Source: Patiria miniata | Lineage: Eukaryota; Echinodermata; Asteroidea; Valvatida; Asterinidae | NCBI RefSeq assembly: GCF_015706575.1 | Contig: NW_024037075.1 | Span: 13,887,746 to 13,951,745 of the forward strand | DNA length: 64,000 bases | Reading direction: 5' to 3' | Shown here: positions 20,101 to 31,000 of the stretch, piece after piece | Position numbering within the stretch: the first letter of the stretch is position 1 | Layout: each line of letters starts with the position of its first letter | The notes under the pieces: generated by a model | Told to the model about the DNA's origin: nothing | Databases searched by the model: none | The model's input: the letters and a program-made list of their open reading frames with translations, nothing else | Translations under genes and position numbers: made by a program

Positions 20101-22003
20101 GTCGAGTCGAGTCATTTGCTCGCAGTGACTTGAGTCAAGTCGAGTCATTTCCTCTCAGTGACTTGAGACATGTACTCAATTAAAGAAGTACTTATTCTTA
20201 AAAAAAATACTTGTTTAATTAATCTAGCAATTAATTAATTGGACGGTACAATAATTCATTTTGTTTTTAAAAATACTTTGCATAACATCATTTCGAGTGC
20301 TGTGTACACTTAAAAAATGCATAATTTGAAATTTTTTTAATGAACTCATTACTAATTTAATTAATTAATTTAATTAATTCAATTATTTCATTTGCAGGCT
20401 CAATAATTCATATTTAATGTTTACATTTTTAAACTTAAAAACGCTATGCATATAAAATGGTCATTATTTTAAAAAGTAAATAAATTTATTAAGGAAATAA
20501 ATGTGTGCTCTGGAGGTTTTTATCACTCTGTTTAAGGCCACTTAGAGTCTAGGTGCTGATAATTACCCGAGCCGGAGGCGAGGGTAATTATCAGCACCCA
20601 GACTCTAAGTGGTCTTAAACAGAGTGATAAATACCGACGGAGTACCGGTACATATTTATTCCCTTAATAAATACCTTTTTGGTAAAAAATATCAAATAAT
20701 TCGTTCAAAAAATACCGATTTGTTCAACAAGTTCACTTCATGCTTTTTGAAACATCCCTCTAGCAAAATATTGGAGTGTTCAGCTGGCGAGTAAGATGTA
20801 AACGGCCCTTTTATGGAGATTGACGCGCGCATGGCATGTTCTGAGCGATGTCGCGCAGAACGCACCTGGCGCGTTGCGTTTTGAATTTAGAACTATAAAA
20901 TTCTGACTCGCTGGTAGTGTTGCGCATGCCTACTACGTGAAGATTGTGAACGTTCAACCAATGAAACGGTAAGAGGCACTGGATTTTTAGGAGTCTACAT
21001 TTTATTGCGACACTGGAAAACCAGCTAGCCATGTCTTTATCATCCGTTTAAGACCGGCCACATGACAGGCTCTCGACCAATAGGAATGGCTAAACTGTCT
21101 GAGATATTTATGAATGTTTATTAAACAAAATCCTAATGAGCCATAAATAATAATACCAGTATCATGATGCAAAGTGCATAAATTGTTTGCATTACCACCC
21201 CTTATCTCTGAACCTCTACACAGTCAATCTCATTAGCATAATATGTTTTAAAAAAGGTTTTAATTTAGGCATTGTCTCACGAAGCACAGTGGTGCTATTA
21301 ATTGAAGAAAAATATGCTTTAAAAATAATATTACATATCTGCATGAGTTTACCAGGAAAAAAATTAGTTCAGTGGCTTTGCATGCATGGGGAAAATCTAT
21401 GTAGCGCGCAAGTTTAAACTTACGTGCGCAATTTGTAGCAAGGAATTAGTGCACGCGCAGGTTTAAACTTAGGTTCGCGCAGGTTTAAACTTGCTCGCGC
21501 AAGTTTAAACTTGCGCGGGGGACTCCAATTGCGCTCGACAAGCATACTCACCCTCTTTATAGGCTTATCTATAATCATCTCTTTATAAGCTAAGCTAATC
21601 ACTTACATGTATAGGCTAATCAGAAAGTGCTGCCTTTTTCTAATTTTCGTGAAATTTCATATTGATTGAAATTTTGATACGCAAACGGGTGCAAACGAAT
21701 CTGGAAATTTCACGAAAAATAAACATCTGAAAAAAGGCAGCATTTTCTGATTAGCCTATAAAGGAGGCGAAAATGCTTCTAAAGCCAAAAAAACCTACAA
21801 ACTAAGCCTAAATGTGAAAATCAAAATTTGACAAAGTTCGACATGTTTTTGTACATGGTGGAAGTGTGGCCTTTATTTACGGAGGTAGTCCAGTAAACTG
21901 GAATGTTAGTACGGTCTGACTGAACTGACGAATGATCGACCTCTCTACCGATTTTCTTGTAAAAAGTGAGAGGAACAGTGGTGTTGTTGATAATCCACAG
22001 TGG

Positions 22004-22267
22004 CATGGGCATCGCCAGGATTTTTCTAGAGGGGGGCAAAAATTTTTTTTTTCCAAAAAATGCTTGTATTTCTCAACACATTCTCGATTTATCAGTTTTA
22101 GAGGGGGCAGGAACATTTTGCCCCCCCCCCAACTCATAAAATTTTCAGCACTTTGTCTTCGCGCCTCTTTTTCTTTTTCTTTTTTTTCTTTTTTTTTCTT
22201 CCTTTTTTTTTTTTTTTTTTTTTTTTTTGCCCCCCCCCTTGCCCCTCCCCCCCTCGCGACGCCCATG
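22004..22267. mobile_element. hAT-like MITE with C/G-rich interior
   Basis: Ends CATGGGCATCGCCAGG and GACGCCCATG. Flanks CACAGTGG and AACAGTGG are an 8-bp duplication with one mismatch. The interior is long C, T and A runs, which create several spurious open frames. Confidence 0.7.
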
Positions 22268-22488
22268 AACAGTGGGAGTCGAGTGCACGCAGCGCCAGCA
22301 AATGGCAATGCCAGCAGCATATAGCCAGCAAAAACAAAAATTGATACATATTTTAATCTACACACATGTCCATTGTGGGGGGGGGGGGGGGGAGTTGGGG
22401 GAGGGGGAGTGGGGGGAGCATGATGCTACATTGGTAGACCCTTCAAAACTACGCCATCTTACTTCTACGTAGCCCCATAAATGTGGGG

Positions 22489-22717
22489 CACTGAGCCAAT
22501 CTGACAGAGATTATGATCGATTGATGATTTCTGGTTCGCTCGATCGGAGCGTGCCGTGGGGGTACGGTACTTGCACTTGTACGCATCATGCGCATACTAT
22601 CATTTCGCTTGTACCGTACCCCCCCCCCCCCCCCCCCGGCGCGCTCCGAGCAAACCGAAAATCATCGATCGATCATAATCTCTGCGTGCACGTTTTGAAG
22701 GTCGGATTGGCTCAGTG
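22489..22717. mobile_element. Foldback MITE, CACTGAGCCAATC ends
   Basis: Inverted arms CACTGAGCCAATC, AGAGATTATGATCGAT and GATGATTTCTGGTTCGCTCG pair with the right side across a 17-18 base C run near 22,621. No target duplication seen. The aligned site in copy B (56,030) is empty. Confidence 0.7.
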
Positions 22718-22980
22718 CGGAAAGGGAATATTTTTCATCAATTTGGCCTAAAAACCGACAGAATCCAGCGATGTTTGTTAGGCGCACATAACGCGAGTAT
22801 GTCATGAGGTATTGTACGAAGTTTAGGGGCAAACTGTGCAGCAGTTCTGTGGGAAATATCTCTGTTAGTCTGTTTTGATGGACGTTTTTGTGCTTAATTT
22901 GTGTTTTGTGATGCAAACAATTTTGCGGGGTTCTGTGTCCATGAGGCTCCGCTCACGCGGAGCATCATGGTTCTAGGAGT

Positions 22981-23089
22981 AATCACAGGGCACTTTGATT
23001 GGTCACCGTGGAGAAACTTAATCGAGACACCATGTGATTTGCCCATTGAGGCCTCTAATCGAGGTGACCAATCGAAGCGCCCTGTGATT
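22981..23089. repeat. Short foldback, AATCACAGGGC arms
   Basis: 109 bp with inverted arms of about 27 bp (AATCACAGGGC then TTGATTGGTCACC). Followed at once by two G homopolymers (23,101-23,119 and 23,188-23,202). Confidence 0.7.
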
Positions 23090-23119
23090 GTTCTGTCTGA
23101 TGGGGGGGGGGGGGGGGGG

Positions 23120-24180
23120 CAGTCCTGGATGCCACAGTGGTGGTGCTCAATCTCTGCAGCGTCCATGGGTGTCAGTTGGTTAGGGACGGGGGGGGGGGGG
23201 GGGAGGGGGCGAGTCCCACTTTTTTATCCCCGAAAAAAACACTCTGACCACGGTTCCATGGTACAACAAATTTATTGAAATCGCGTACTGATGTGAAGCA
23301 GTGTAATAACAAATGAAAACCTAGTCATGGTGACTGACTCACTTGAAGTTATTGACACATTTAAAAATGGCAAAATCAATTCCGTGTGAGCCACTTCAAT
23401 GAAAATGGCATAACTCCTCACCACGCCACTAATTTGAAAAATTCAAAATTCCTGTGGAAGACAAGGTAATGACCATTTATATGACATGCTCATTCTGACT
23501 CACCCTGTGCACTTCCTGATCAACGACAGTTCCAGATCATTTGATTTTAAATAAAATTTATTAAATTATAACCAACTTTTGAAGGTCTATTATGTAGCAG
23601 TTGGCGGGGAATTTAAAAAAAGAACATTACCCACGATCCAATTCGGCAAAATATCTGCTTGTTTTGTATTAAACCTGCCTGTGAAAAGAAGCGCGTAAAG
23701 GCAAAATTCTGGTTTCCTTTGGAAGGTACATGTACCGGTAGCCAACATTCATCATTTTTTCTTGGCTATAATAGGTTTTCTTGTAAGGAAATAATCTCAA
23801 GTACCGGTATCACTGGGTAATAATGATTTTGACATTTGAATTATTTTGCCATATTCACTGCAAGATTTGTATGATGACGGCGTAACACATGACGTGCGCT
23901 GCGTGCGCTATTGATTATGAATTTATACATGTACCAGGTAGCACATCGTGCGTGATCTGGAGCTGTCAAAAGTGATCCGCAACTGTTGGGTTCAGTCTTG
24001 TACAAGAGCCATGATTTGTTTCCCTTTAAGTTGAGTCTGTGTGAACATATCTGGTTTTAACTTCAATAAGAGGAATTTTACTATGAAATGATGTCACTCG
24101 GACACAGAAACTCCGAACATGGGCGAGTGTTAGTGGTTTGTATAAAAAGTGATCCGGAACTGTCGCACTGATAGTATTTT
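23120..24180. other. Non-coding DNA shared with copy B
   Basis: Matches 57,270-57,800 and then 59,560-60,130; copy B has the 1.6-kb array element inserted between. No gene seen. Confidence 0.55.
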
Positions 24181-24189
24181 GCTCAAAAC

Positions 24190-24375
24190 AATTGGTTAAA
24201 GTGGTCAGAAATTGCCTCTGATCACACCATGCACAGATCTACAATTCCAAAATTGTTGCGGCCCTTAAGCGGGCCCCGCACCCCACGTCGTTAGGGCTTC
24301 ACGCTTTGCGCTCGCATTACTTTTGATCAAGGTACATGTATGTCCCCCCCCCCCCCGTCCCCCCCCCCCCCCCCA
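24190..24375 (+). repeat. Dispersed hAT-family fragment
   Basis: Carries GTTAAAGTGGTCAGAAATTG, a degraded version of the ATTGCACCACAGAGCATC block, GGCCCTTAAGCGGGCCCCG and a C homopolymer. Shared with copy B at 60,140-60,290, so it predates the duplication. Confidence 0.65.
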
Positions 24376-25599
24376 CTTTTGAGAAGCGATTGGTGCCCTT
24401 GGTAGCATCCGTGCTGAGTAGATGTTTTTTTCTCTACCGCATCGGATATCGTTACGGCGGCGATCATGTACTGATGCTGTACAGGCCCCTTTTTTAGTCT
24501 TGATCGAATGAGAGTCAAGAGTGTTCTTTTTTATCATTCAAAAATGACCTTTTCAACCTCACAAGCAGACTTCTCAGTTTTCTCAGTTCTAATGACACCT
24601 TCTTGTAATTTTAAACACTTTCTTTAGGAAGAAATAACGATTTTTGTACGCGGTTTAAGATGTTTGTACGCGGTGTAGGTGCCGTGCAATTCAGCTTTCC
24701 TGATAGACATCAGCAATCACCCAGATGACATTTCAGGCTTGCAGTTTGCAGTCATTGAACCCTGATATCTTAGTTTATTCATAAGGAGCCTTCCTGATTT
24801 CTTGAAACCTGGCTCTGAGCAGGAAACCAAAAGACACAATTCATGCAAGGCCCATTGTCCTCTACCTTTTTCAATCCTTAAAGAAAATATCCTCGCAAAC
24901 TGTCAGTGATATATAGAATTCTACAAAAGAACTTTGCAGGCAAGCTTTAGAGTGGTGACTCGAACCCACAACCTCCTTAATTTGAGGAATTGAAATCTAC
25001 CGTATGTGGTAAAACTAAAAGTGTTGTTTACTTTGTCGTTGATTTACCACCGCTGTTCCAGAGGCTCACAGCCCGACATGAGGTTATATGCGCATGCGCC
25101 AGTTTTTCCGGGCTGCACTGTAAAATGAATATTCATGAGCTCGTTCATAAAAACAAGTCGCTGAGAACAGTCTTCCAAAAAACTGCTCATAATGCACGAA
25201 ATAGGTATTTAAGCCAAAAGATTTGTCCCAAAGTACATGTAGGTTAAAAAACATATCCTTAGCATCTACATCGAATATTTTAAATGCGATTTTGTTATTT
25301 TTGGGAAATTTAAAAAAAACGAAGGCCTTTTTCACTGATTGAAAGCCATCAACCAGTGAAAAAAAGGGTCCAAAAGAAAGCATTTTTTTTCTGCAATCAA
25401 GTAAATTAAGCTAGTATTAAGACTGCGATGAAAACATCAATTATTAGACTTTAAATTTTGTATTAACGGTGATTTCAAAAGAGCAAACCCCTAAACTCGC
25501 TTGCAAATGGGGGATTCCCTGGTGAGTTTACTGAACCTGGAGTGTGGTTTCGCACTCAACTGCCCAGTTTACCAAAGCACTTGGGGTTCGCAATTCAAA

Positions 25600-26218
25600 C
25601 AACCACGCCTACGCGTGATTGGCCCGTGCCCCATGCCCGGCGTGTATATACATTTCACAGGGCCGGAAGGGGAAATACATGTACGCGTAGTGCCTGCATG
25701 CTACCGGTATATGGATTTGTGCACACATGGCGCCGTTTGTTTACATTTAGTGTCTGTACATGTAGCTATGTACGTGGCTCCAACATGGTTTGCTCTCAAA
25801 AGTCTTCCACATTGGTATCCTGCTTTATTTAGTCTTTCCAATGGTAATTTACCGGTTCTTGATTCGGAATTAACTTTCCAAGATGAAGAAAAATCCCACG
25901 AAAACGTGACGATTATTTTCATTCCGATTGAGACATTTATAAACGTCGCAATCAAAGGTAATTTTTTGTAGGTGTTTTCTCATGAAGTGTTTTGCTGAAA
26001 AGTTCACTGTCCTATCTGACAAAAAAAGTCCTCCGTTCATGCCGTTGAGCTGTTTTTACGCAAAACCAGACTGGATACATTTGGTCCCAAGAGGGCGTTT
26101 TATACGAGCTAAAGCACGGACATGCGCAAAAAACCCTGAAAACAACGGTGTTACGGCTTGATTTCGTGATGAAAGCATCAATTTTTTCAGGAAGTGACAG
26201 GTTGGCGATGAAATTTAG
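25600..26218 (+). promoter_or_regulatory. Candidate promoter and non-coding first exon upstream of the NLR
   Basis: An inverted CCAAT box (GCGTGATTGGCC, near 25,613) is followed by a TATA-like TGTATATACA near 25,650 and GC-rich sequence. A good donor, TTTAG/GTAAGACAG, follows at 26,218 and is kept in copy B. The NLR first coding exon appears to start at an acceptor (27,949), so an upstream 5'UTR exon is expected; this is a plausible place. Copy B keeps the CCAAT box but lacks the TATATACA bases. Inference only. Confidence 0.3.
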
Positions 26219-26320
26219 GTAAGACAGTTGTTTTCCAACATATTTGTAACAATTTGATTGGACTTTCAGATTGGCTATTTAATTAAAATGGTTCCCAATA
26301 TGTGAAAGGCTTAATGCGTT

Positions 26321-26582
26321 TGTGGGGAGTGTGGCCTAGTGGTTAGGGTTTGTGACTGGTGATCAGAGGGTCAGGGGTTCGAATCAAACTGCTGGCCATA
26401 TATGTTGTGTCCTTGGGCAAGCCACATCACCCCCACTTGCCTCTCTCCTAAGGACACCACTTCATCCCCACTTGCCTCTCTCCACCCAGGAGTATAAATG
26501 GGTACTGGCATTAGCTGGGGAGTAACCTGTGATGGACTGGCATCCCATCCAGGGGAATGTTGAAATATTCTCAGTTGTTTCA
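26321..26582 (+). mobile_element. tRNA-derived SINE
   Basis: A-box-like GTGGCCTAGTGGTTAGGG and B-box GGTTCGAATC at tRNA-like spacing, then a body with CCTTGGGCAAGCCAC and AGTAACCTGTGATGGACTGG. Present at the same place in copy B (62,205-62,440), so it predates the duplication. Not a functional tRNA: no acceptor stem pairing. Confidence 0.85.
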
Positions 26583-27580
26583 TGCTACCGATACTGGAGA
26601 TAAATGCCGGCCTGATTGGCCATATTGGCTTAACTGTGTTTACTTGATGCCTTTATAGAATCAGTTCAGACATTAGTGCCAGTTTTAGGATGTACCGGGG
26701 TAGGCCTACTTCCAAACAATTATTCCGGCAGTTTTTAATCGCTTTTTATTATAGTTTCTTATAAATACTAAAATAGTCACCAGAAATGTTTGCTGTATCA
26801 CATGTTTTATCTACTTTTTTGGTTATCAGTACCAAGCTATTTAGGCCTATATGCGTACGCATCTGACTAAAGGTAAATTAATTTGCATTGAATAGATGCT
26901 GAGCTAAGAATAACACTCGTAAACACTTGAGATCACGTCATTTGATAAGGAAACAAGTCACCCACTGACTTGTCAACTTTGTAGATCTTTGCATCACTGC
27001 AGATCAAATAAAACACTCCAGTGCGGACTTCAGAACATTTAGGGAAACCCAGATTTATTTCTGTAGGCCTACTGGGACAAACATAGTTTTTCTATATATC
27101 GTTACGCAATTTGCCAGGATTTAAAACAGCCTTTTGTTTTTGTATTAAGATATATTTAGAACAAAAATAGACTCACTAGGACAAAATACAGATCTTGAAA
27201 GTGCATGTTTTGTTCCATTGGGTGCAACCTGCTTGCATGTGACAGAATATCAAAGTCATTTGTCAATCATTAACTTGTAAAGTTTGAGTCAATGCCATAT
27301 ATGGACATTTATTGAGAGATTAATTTGCATAATGTAGTTCCGTCAAGTGGTCATGAGATCGGTGGGTGTGGCAGCTGCAGTGCTTTAGTGTCGTCTTGGA
27401 TGTCTCTGAATCAACCCGCTTCAAACTTAACTGTAAGTTTTGCCACAGCGATGGTTCAGTTTCGTTTTTGATTTTTGACTTTTTTGTTTCATGGATTATA
27501 CTAAACATCAGCGTAACCTACATGTATAATGAAGAGGTTTCACTGTCGTATTTTACCTCTCTCACTGACTGACGGTCAAC
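26583..27580. other. Non-coding DNA shared with copy B
   Basis: Nearly collinear with 62,441-63,830, where part of it is itself duplicated in tandem (62,700 and 63,100). No gene recognised. Confidence 0.55.
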
Positions 27581-27589
27581 TGTGCATTA

Positions 27590-27770
27590 GTCTGGAGCAG
27601 TATCAGCGACTCAAGACCACTTTTTCTCGGTCTTGGTCTTGTCTCGATCTTGTCTCTGTCTCATCCTATCAGAGTCTTGGTCTCGAATGGGCTGGTCTCA
27701 GTCTGGAAAGTGCTGGTCTCGGTCTCGGATGCCAAGGTCGCAGATTTTACCTTCGTGACCCATCGAGACC
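27590..27770. repeat. GGTCTC-rich fragment
   Basis: Runs of GGTCTCGGTCTTGG-like sequence resembling the subterminal arrays of the hAT element at 51,804. No termini found, so probably a decayed relative. Copy B has only a trace at 63,850. Confidence 0.5.
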
Positions 27771-27983
27771 ACAAAATGTACCATCTACGCATGGCTTTAT
27801 TCATGTGCAAGCTGAATTACATACAAACTTACAGTCTTTATTCTAAACATAAATGACATTGTAAGTACAAATTTTCATGCTGAAGAATGAGATTGAAGCT
27901 GGAATGAAGACCAGTGTGTTACAGCTTTTCATTTATTATTGACAAACAGGACTTCTTTTTGTGGCCGGGTGATCCAAAGTACC

Positions 27984-28077
27984 ATGGGCCGTGCACAATC
28001 TAAAGCAGCCTGCCGGACTGATGTCCCTACCACGATGCAACAGGAGGCACAGGTACCCACCCCCTCAGCTGCAACAG
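27984..28077 (+). CDS. NLR coding exon 1
   Basis: ATG in ACCATGG; encodes MGRAQSKAACRTDV to PSAAT; donor GTGAGT. An acceptor-like CAAACAG ends at 27,949, and the frame stays open from there, so the true start could lie a little upstream or a 5'UTR exon may splice in. Confidence 0.75.
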
Positions 28078-31000
28078 GTGAGTACATGTAGTAGCAAGAG
28101 CATTTACATGGGGTCAATGAGGGAGGGGCAATAACTCCCCCTCCCCACTCACCTGCCCACACACCCACCACACACCCACCCACCTCACCACAAGATTTGT
28201 TTAAGTTGTTGGGTTTCAACTTCTTTTTTGGACGTTCAGATTTTTCATAATCACATATCTTCATAAAAACAATTAGTTTTCCAAGCATGGATGACAACTA
28301 GGGATTAAGGAGAGTCAGGTTGGCATAGTGGTACTTTCCTCGCCTTCCATGGGCCAATATGTGGTTTGGGTTTCAGTCCTTGATTCCGTGGGTTTTTCCC
28401 GGAATATTCTTCAGGGGTTTTCAACCCACCTCTAAAACTGTCATTTCTTCTCATTGTCTTCTCTCCACAGGTTTCTTCAGGCTTGCTAGCTACAGTGCCC
28501 TGGTTTCATTACCAGAAATAAATGAATAATAGAGATGAAGTCAAGTACATGAATCATTTTGTCGATGTCCTTTTAAGAGTTATTTTAATTATTCTGATTT
28601 TAGATTCCCCACAACGAACTGGAGCCATCGGAAACATGGGCACAGTCAGCGGTAGCAACAATCCTACCGTTGTTGATTCAATTGTCAACTTCTACAGCTC
28701 GCCGTCGGATGGAGCAGGTAAATATAATCTTGTTTGTTACACTAATTGATATATTAGATCAGGTGTTAATGTATTTGGGTGGGTGGAGGTGATATGCTAC
28801 ACAATCAGGGACACAAAGGGCAGATTGCTGGTAATGCGAGAGAGAGAGTCACCAATTTCTCGCTACAACTATAAACCAGTTAGTAATAGGATATAGGCCT
28901 CTGGTGAGCACATTAGGAGGGTGCTATTTACAGTGGGTAAAGTCTTGTAATGTGTTCTTTATGTACCCACGCCAAATGGTGCCCCTACTGTGTGTCACAT
29001 TTGAAAGAAAATGAAAAAAGTGAAGATAGTTTTACAGAAGTCACATACATGTATTAATAGCCAAGCCATTTCATCTACATCCTGCCACCTCCGATCGCAT
29101 TCTACAGCCCATCTTCAGTTACTGCCTGGACCTAAAACCAAAACCCGCTATGGCGACCGTGCCTTCTCTGTGCTAGCCCCGAAACTCTGGAACTCTCTTC
29201 CCATCCACATCCGTGAAACTGATTCATTAGACTCGTTTCAGATAGTACTTAAGAGCTTTCTTTTTTTCACAAGCCTTTGATCAGTAAATTGATATTTGTA
29301 CAAGAAACAACTGTGCGCTTTGAAACATGGGGGAAGCGTATTATAAATGTTGTAAGTTATAGTTATAGTTATTAATTTTGCACTAAATAAATGAATGGAA
29401 TAATGAATCAACTTTTTTAAAGCCCACACACTGCATGTACCAGGTTTTGTTTTAATTTATTTTTTAAAAATGTGAAAGTTAAACCAACTTGCGCAAGTTT
29501 GTGTCTAACAAAGATACAAAAGCCACAACATTCTTTTTGTTTATTTTTTGGGGTAATTTTATTTTGTACACTGCCTCACTGACGAACTGTAAATCTCAAG
29601 TCACCACTTCTTTTACGTGTCTGCCTCTGTAGAAGTAGACTATTCAATTATTTCAGAAACGGTGTTTCAGTGAAGTAATACTTTCAATATTGGGTTTTGC
29701 CCTCCACTGACGTGGTATTTTATAAACACTGTATACTCAGTGTAGTCCCAAGTGATTATGAGAAAAATGACAAACCTGTGACCTCCTGCTTACTAGTGCA
29801 TGTTGCTTGTTTGACCTCAACAGGAGTACTTCCGCAGAGTCAGAGACCAGACCAAGAACCAAGAGTGGGGGATCTCAACCAAGAAGTCGGTAACAAGACC
29901 AGGGACATTTTGAGGAAATGGTACAAGACAACGCGTACTTATGTTCAGTTTAACCCCGAGGTTCCTGACGATCAAAGACCCATTGCTGGCATTTACACTA
30001 AATTGCGGGTTAGAACAAAGAAAGGTACTGCAGAAGAAGATTACTCTGAGGAAACTGTATATTCCACAGAGTATGAGAAAATATTGAAAGATTGGCCTGA
30101 GACTGAGTTCAATCGTGCTATTTTATTTGGCATTGGTGGTGTCGGGAAGTCAACCATTTTTGACAAGATTGCATATGACTGGGCCGATGAGACATGTGAA
30201 ATCCTGAAAAGATTCAAGCTTGTCTTTCTGTTAAAGATGTGTGCCCTGTTGCAAAAATCTGATCTTGTTGATTCCGTTTTTGATCAACTTCTAGGTGAAA
30301 CATCTGGAGTAGCCAAAGATGAACTTGATAAGTTCATTCTGGCCAACTCAAATGAGATCTTGATTCTGTTGGATGGTTTTGATGAAATGAGGACCAAAAC
30401 ACTTGATGCAGCCTCATTTGGTTCTATCCTAAAAGCACTCAATAGAAAAAAATACCGAAAATGTTGCATCTTTGTCTCAACTCGCCCCTCTCATTTTGAG
30501 ACACTGAAGTCACTTGTCCAAAATCCTTGCACACACGTAGAGGTTCTGGGGTTTACCAAGGAGGATGTTAATGAATACATTCGGAAATTCTATTACAAAG
30601 ATCCTATTAGTGGCAATGCACTGATCCAAAGCATTGAAAAATCCAACACGCTGCTCGATTTGTTCACGTATCCAATGCTTCTCCTTCTCATGTGTTTGTT
30701 GTGGAGGGAGAATAAACAACTCCCCAAAACAACTTCACGCCTCTTCACTAAGGCAGTTGATTACATGTTCACAAGAAAAGGATGTAGCTCCGAAGATGCA
30801 TCAAAAGCAGTGATTGCTATAGGAAAAACTGCACTAAGTAGTTTCATACGTGCTGACCACAATTTCTCATATCAAATTGATGAGTTTGAACGAAATGCGC
30901 TGCACCTTGCACTGAAAGCGGGCATCCTAACCCAGCAGAGAGTTATCAAAAACCTCACATGCCACAACAACATACAATTCATGCACAAGACTATTCAGGA

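Larger units (their letters stand above)
12331..20990 (+). repeat. Four tandem 2,165-bp units
   Basis: Units at 12,331-14,495, 14,496-16,660, 16,661-18,825 and 18,826-20,990. Units 2-4 look identical by eye at every line compared; unit 1 differs by a few bases at its start. Each unit holds GAGTC-rich arrays, a TAGCCCC foldback, AT-rich DNA with TTAATTAA runs and a long hairpin. The repeated 61-aa frame (14,114, 16,279, 18,444, 20,609) crosses the hairpin and is not a gene. Near-perfect identity means very recent amplification, ongoing homogenisation, or an assembly error. Confidence 0.97.
12040..21539. mobile_element. Inner element with TIRs carrying a GTTTAAAC palindrome
   Basis: The left end begins GTCGAGCGCAATT, then AGTCCCCCGCG and AAGTTTAAACTTGCGCG. 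The right end (21,410-21,539) is the inverse with several tandem copies of the palindrome CAAGTTTAAACTTG and the terminal CAATTGCGCTCGAC. Between the ends lie the four 2,165-bp units plus flanks. No transposase was seen. The boundaries may instead be two separate elements of one family facing each other. Confidence 0.5.
11888..21900. mobile_element. Nested repeat block, outer foldback element
   Basis: The outer ends are arms of one foldback family. The left arm (11,888-11,955) starts TAGCCCCATAAATGTGGCC; the right arm (about 21,540-21,900) ends with the inverse pattern GGAGGTAGTCCAGTAAA. The arm details CCAATTTACTGGACTACCTC and CACACTTCCACC match each other better than other family members, so they were probably one element, later split by the insertions inside. 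In copy B, sequence matching both outer flanks is contiguous (51,090-51,130), so the whole 10 kb is private to copy A. Confidence 0.7.

Noticed and set aside
21877-22365. Lysine- or phenylalanine-rich open frames
   Set aside because: Products of T, C and G homopolymers in a MITE.
24990-25247. 85-residue open frame conserved at 60,895 with one change
   Set aside because: The surrounding non-coding DNA is equally conserved, so the match reflects the recent duplication. No domain, and the change pattern is not informative.
26321-26400. Possible tRNA gene
   Set aside because: A and B boxes are present but there is no acceptor stem, and the body is a SINE.
29697-29823. NLR start at the first codon of the long open frame
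   Set aside because: The stretch is intronic: a good acceptor at 29,823 and in-phase upstream exons give a better model.
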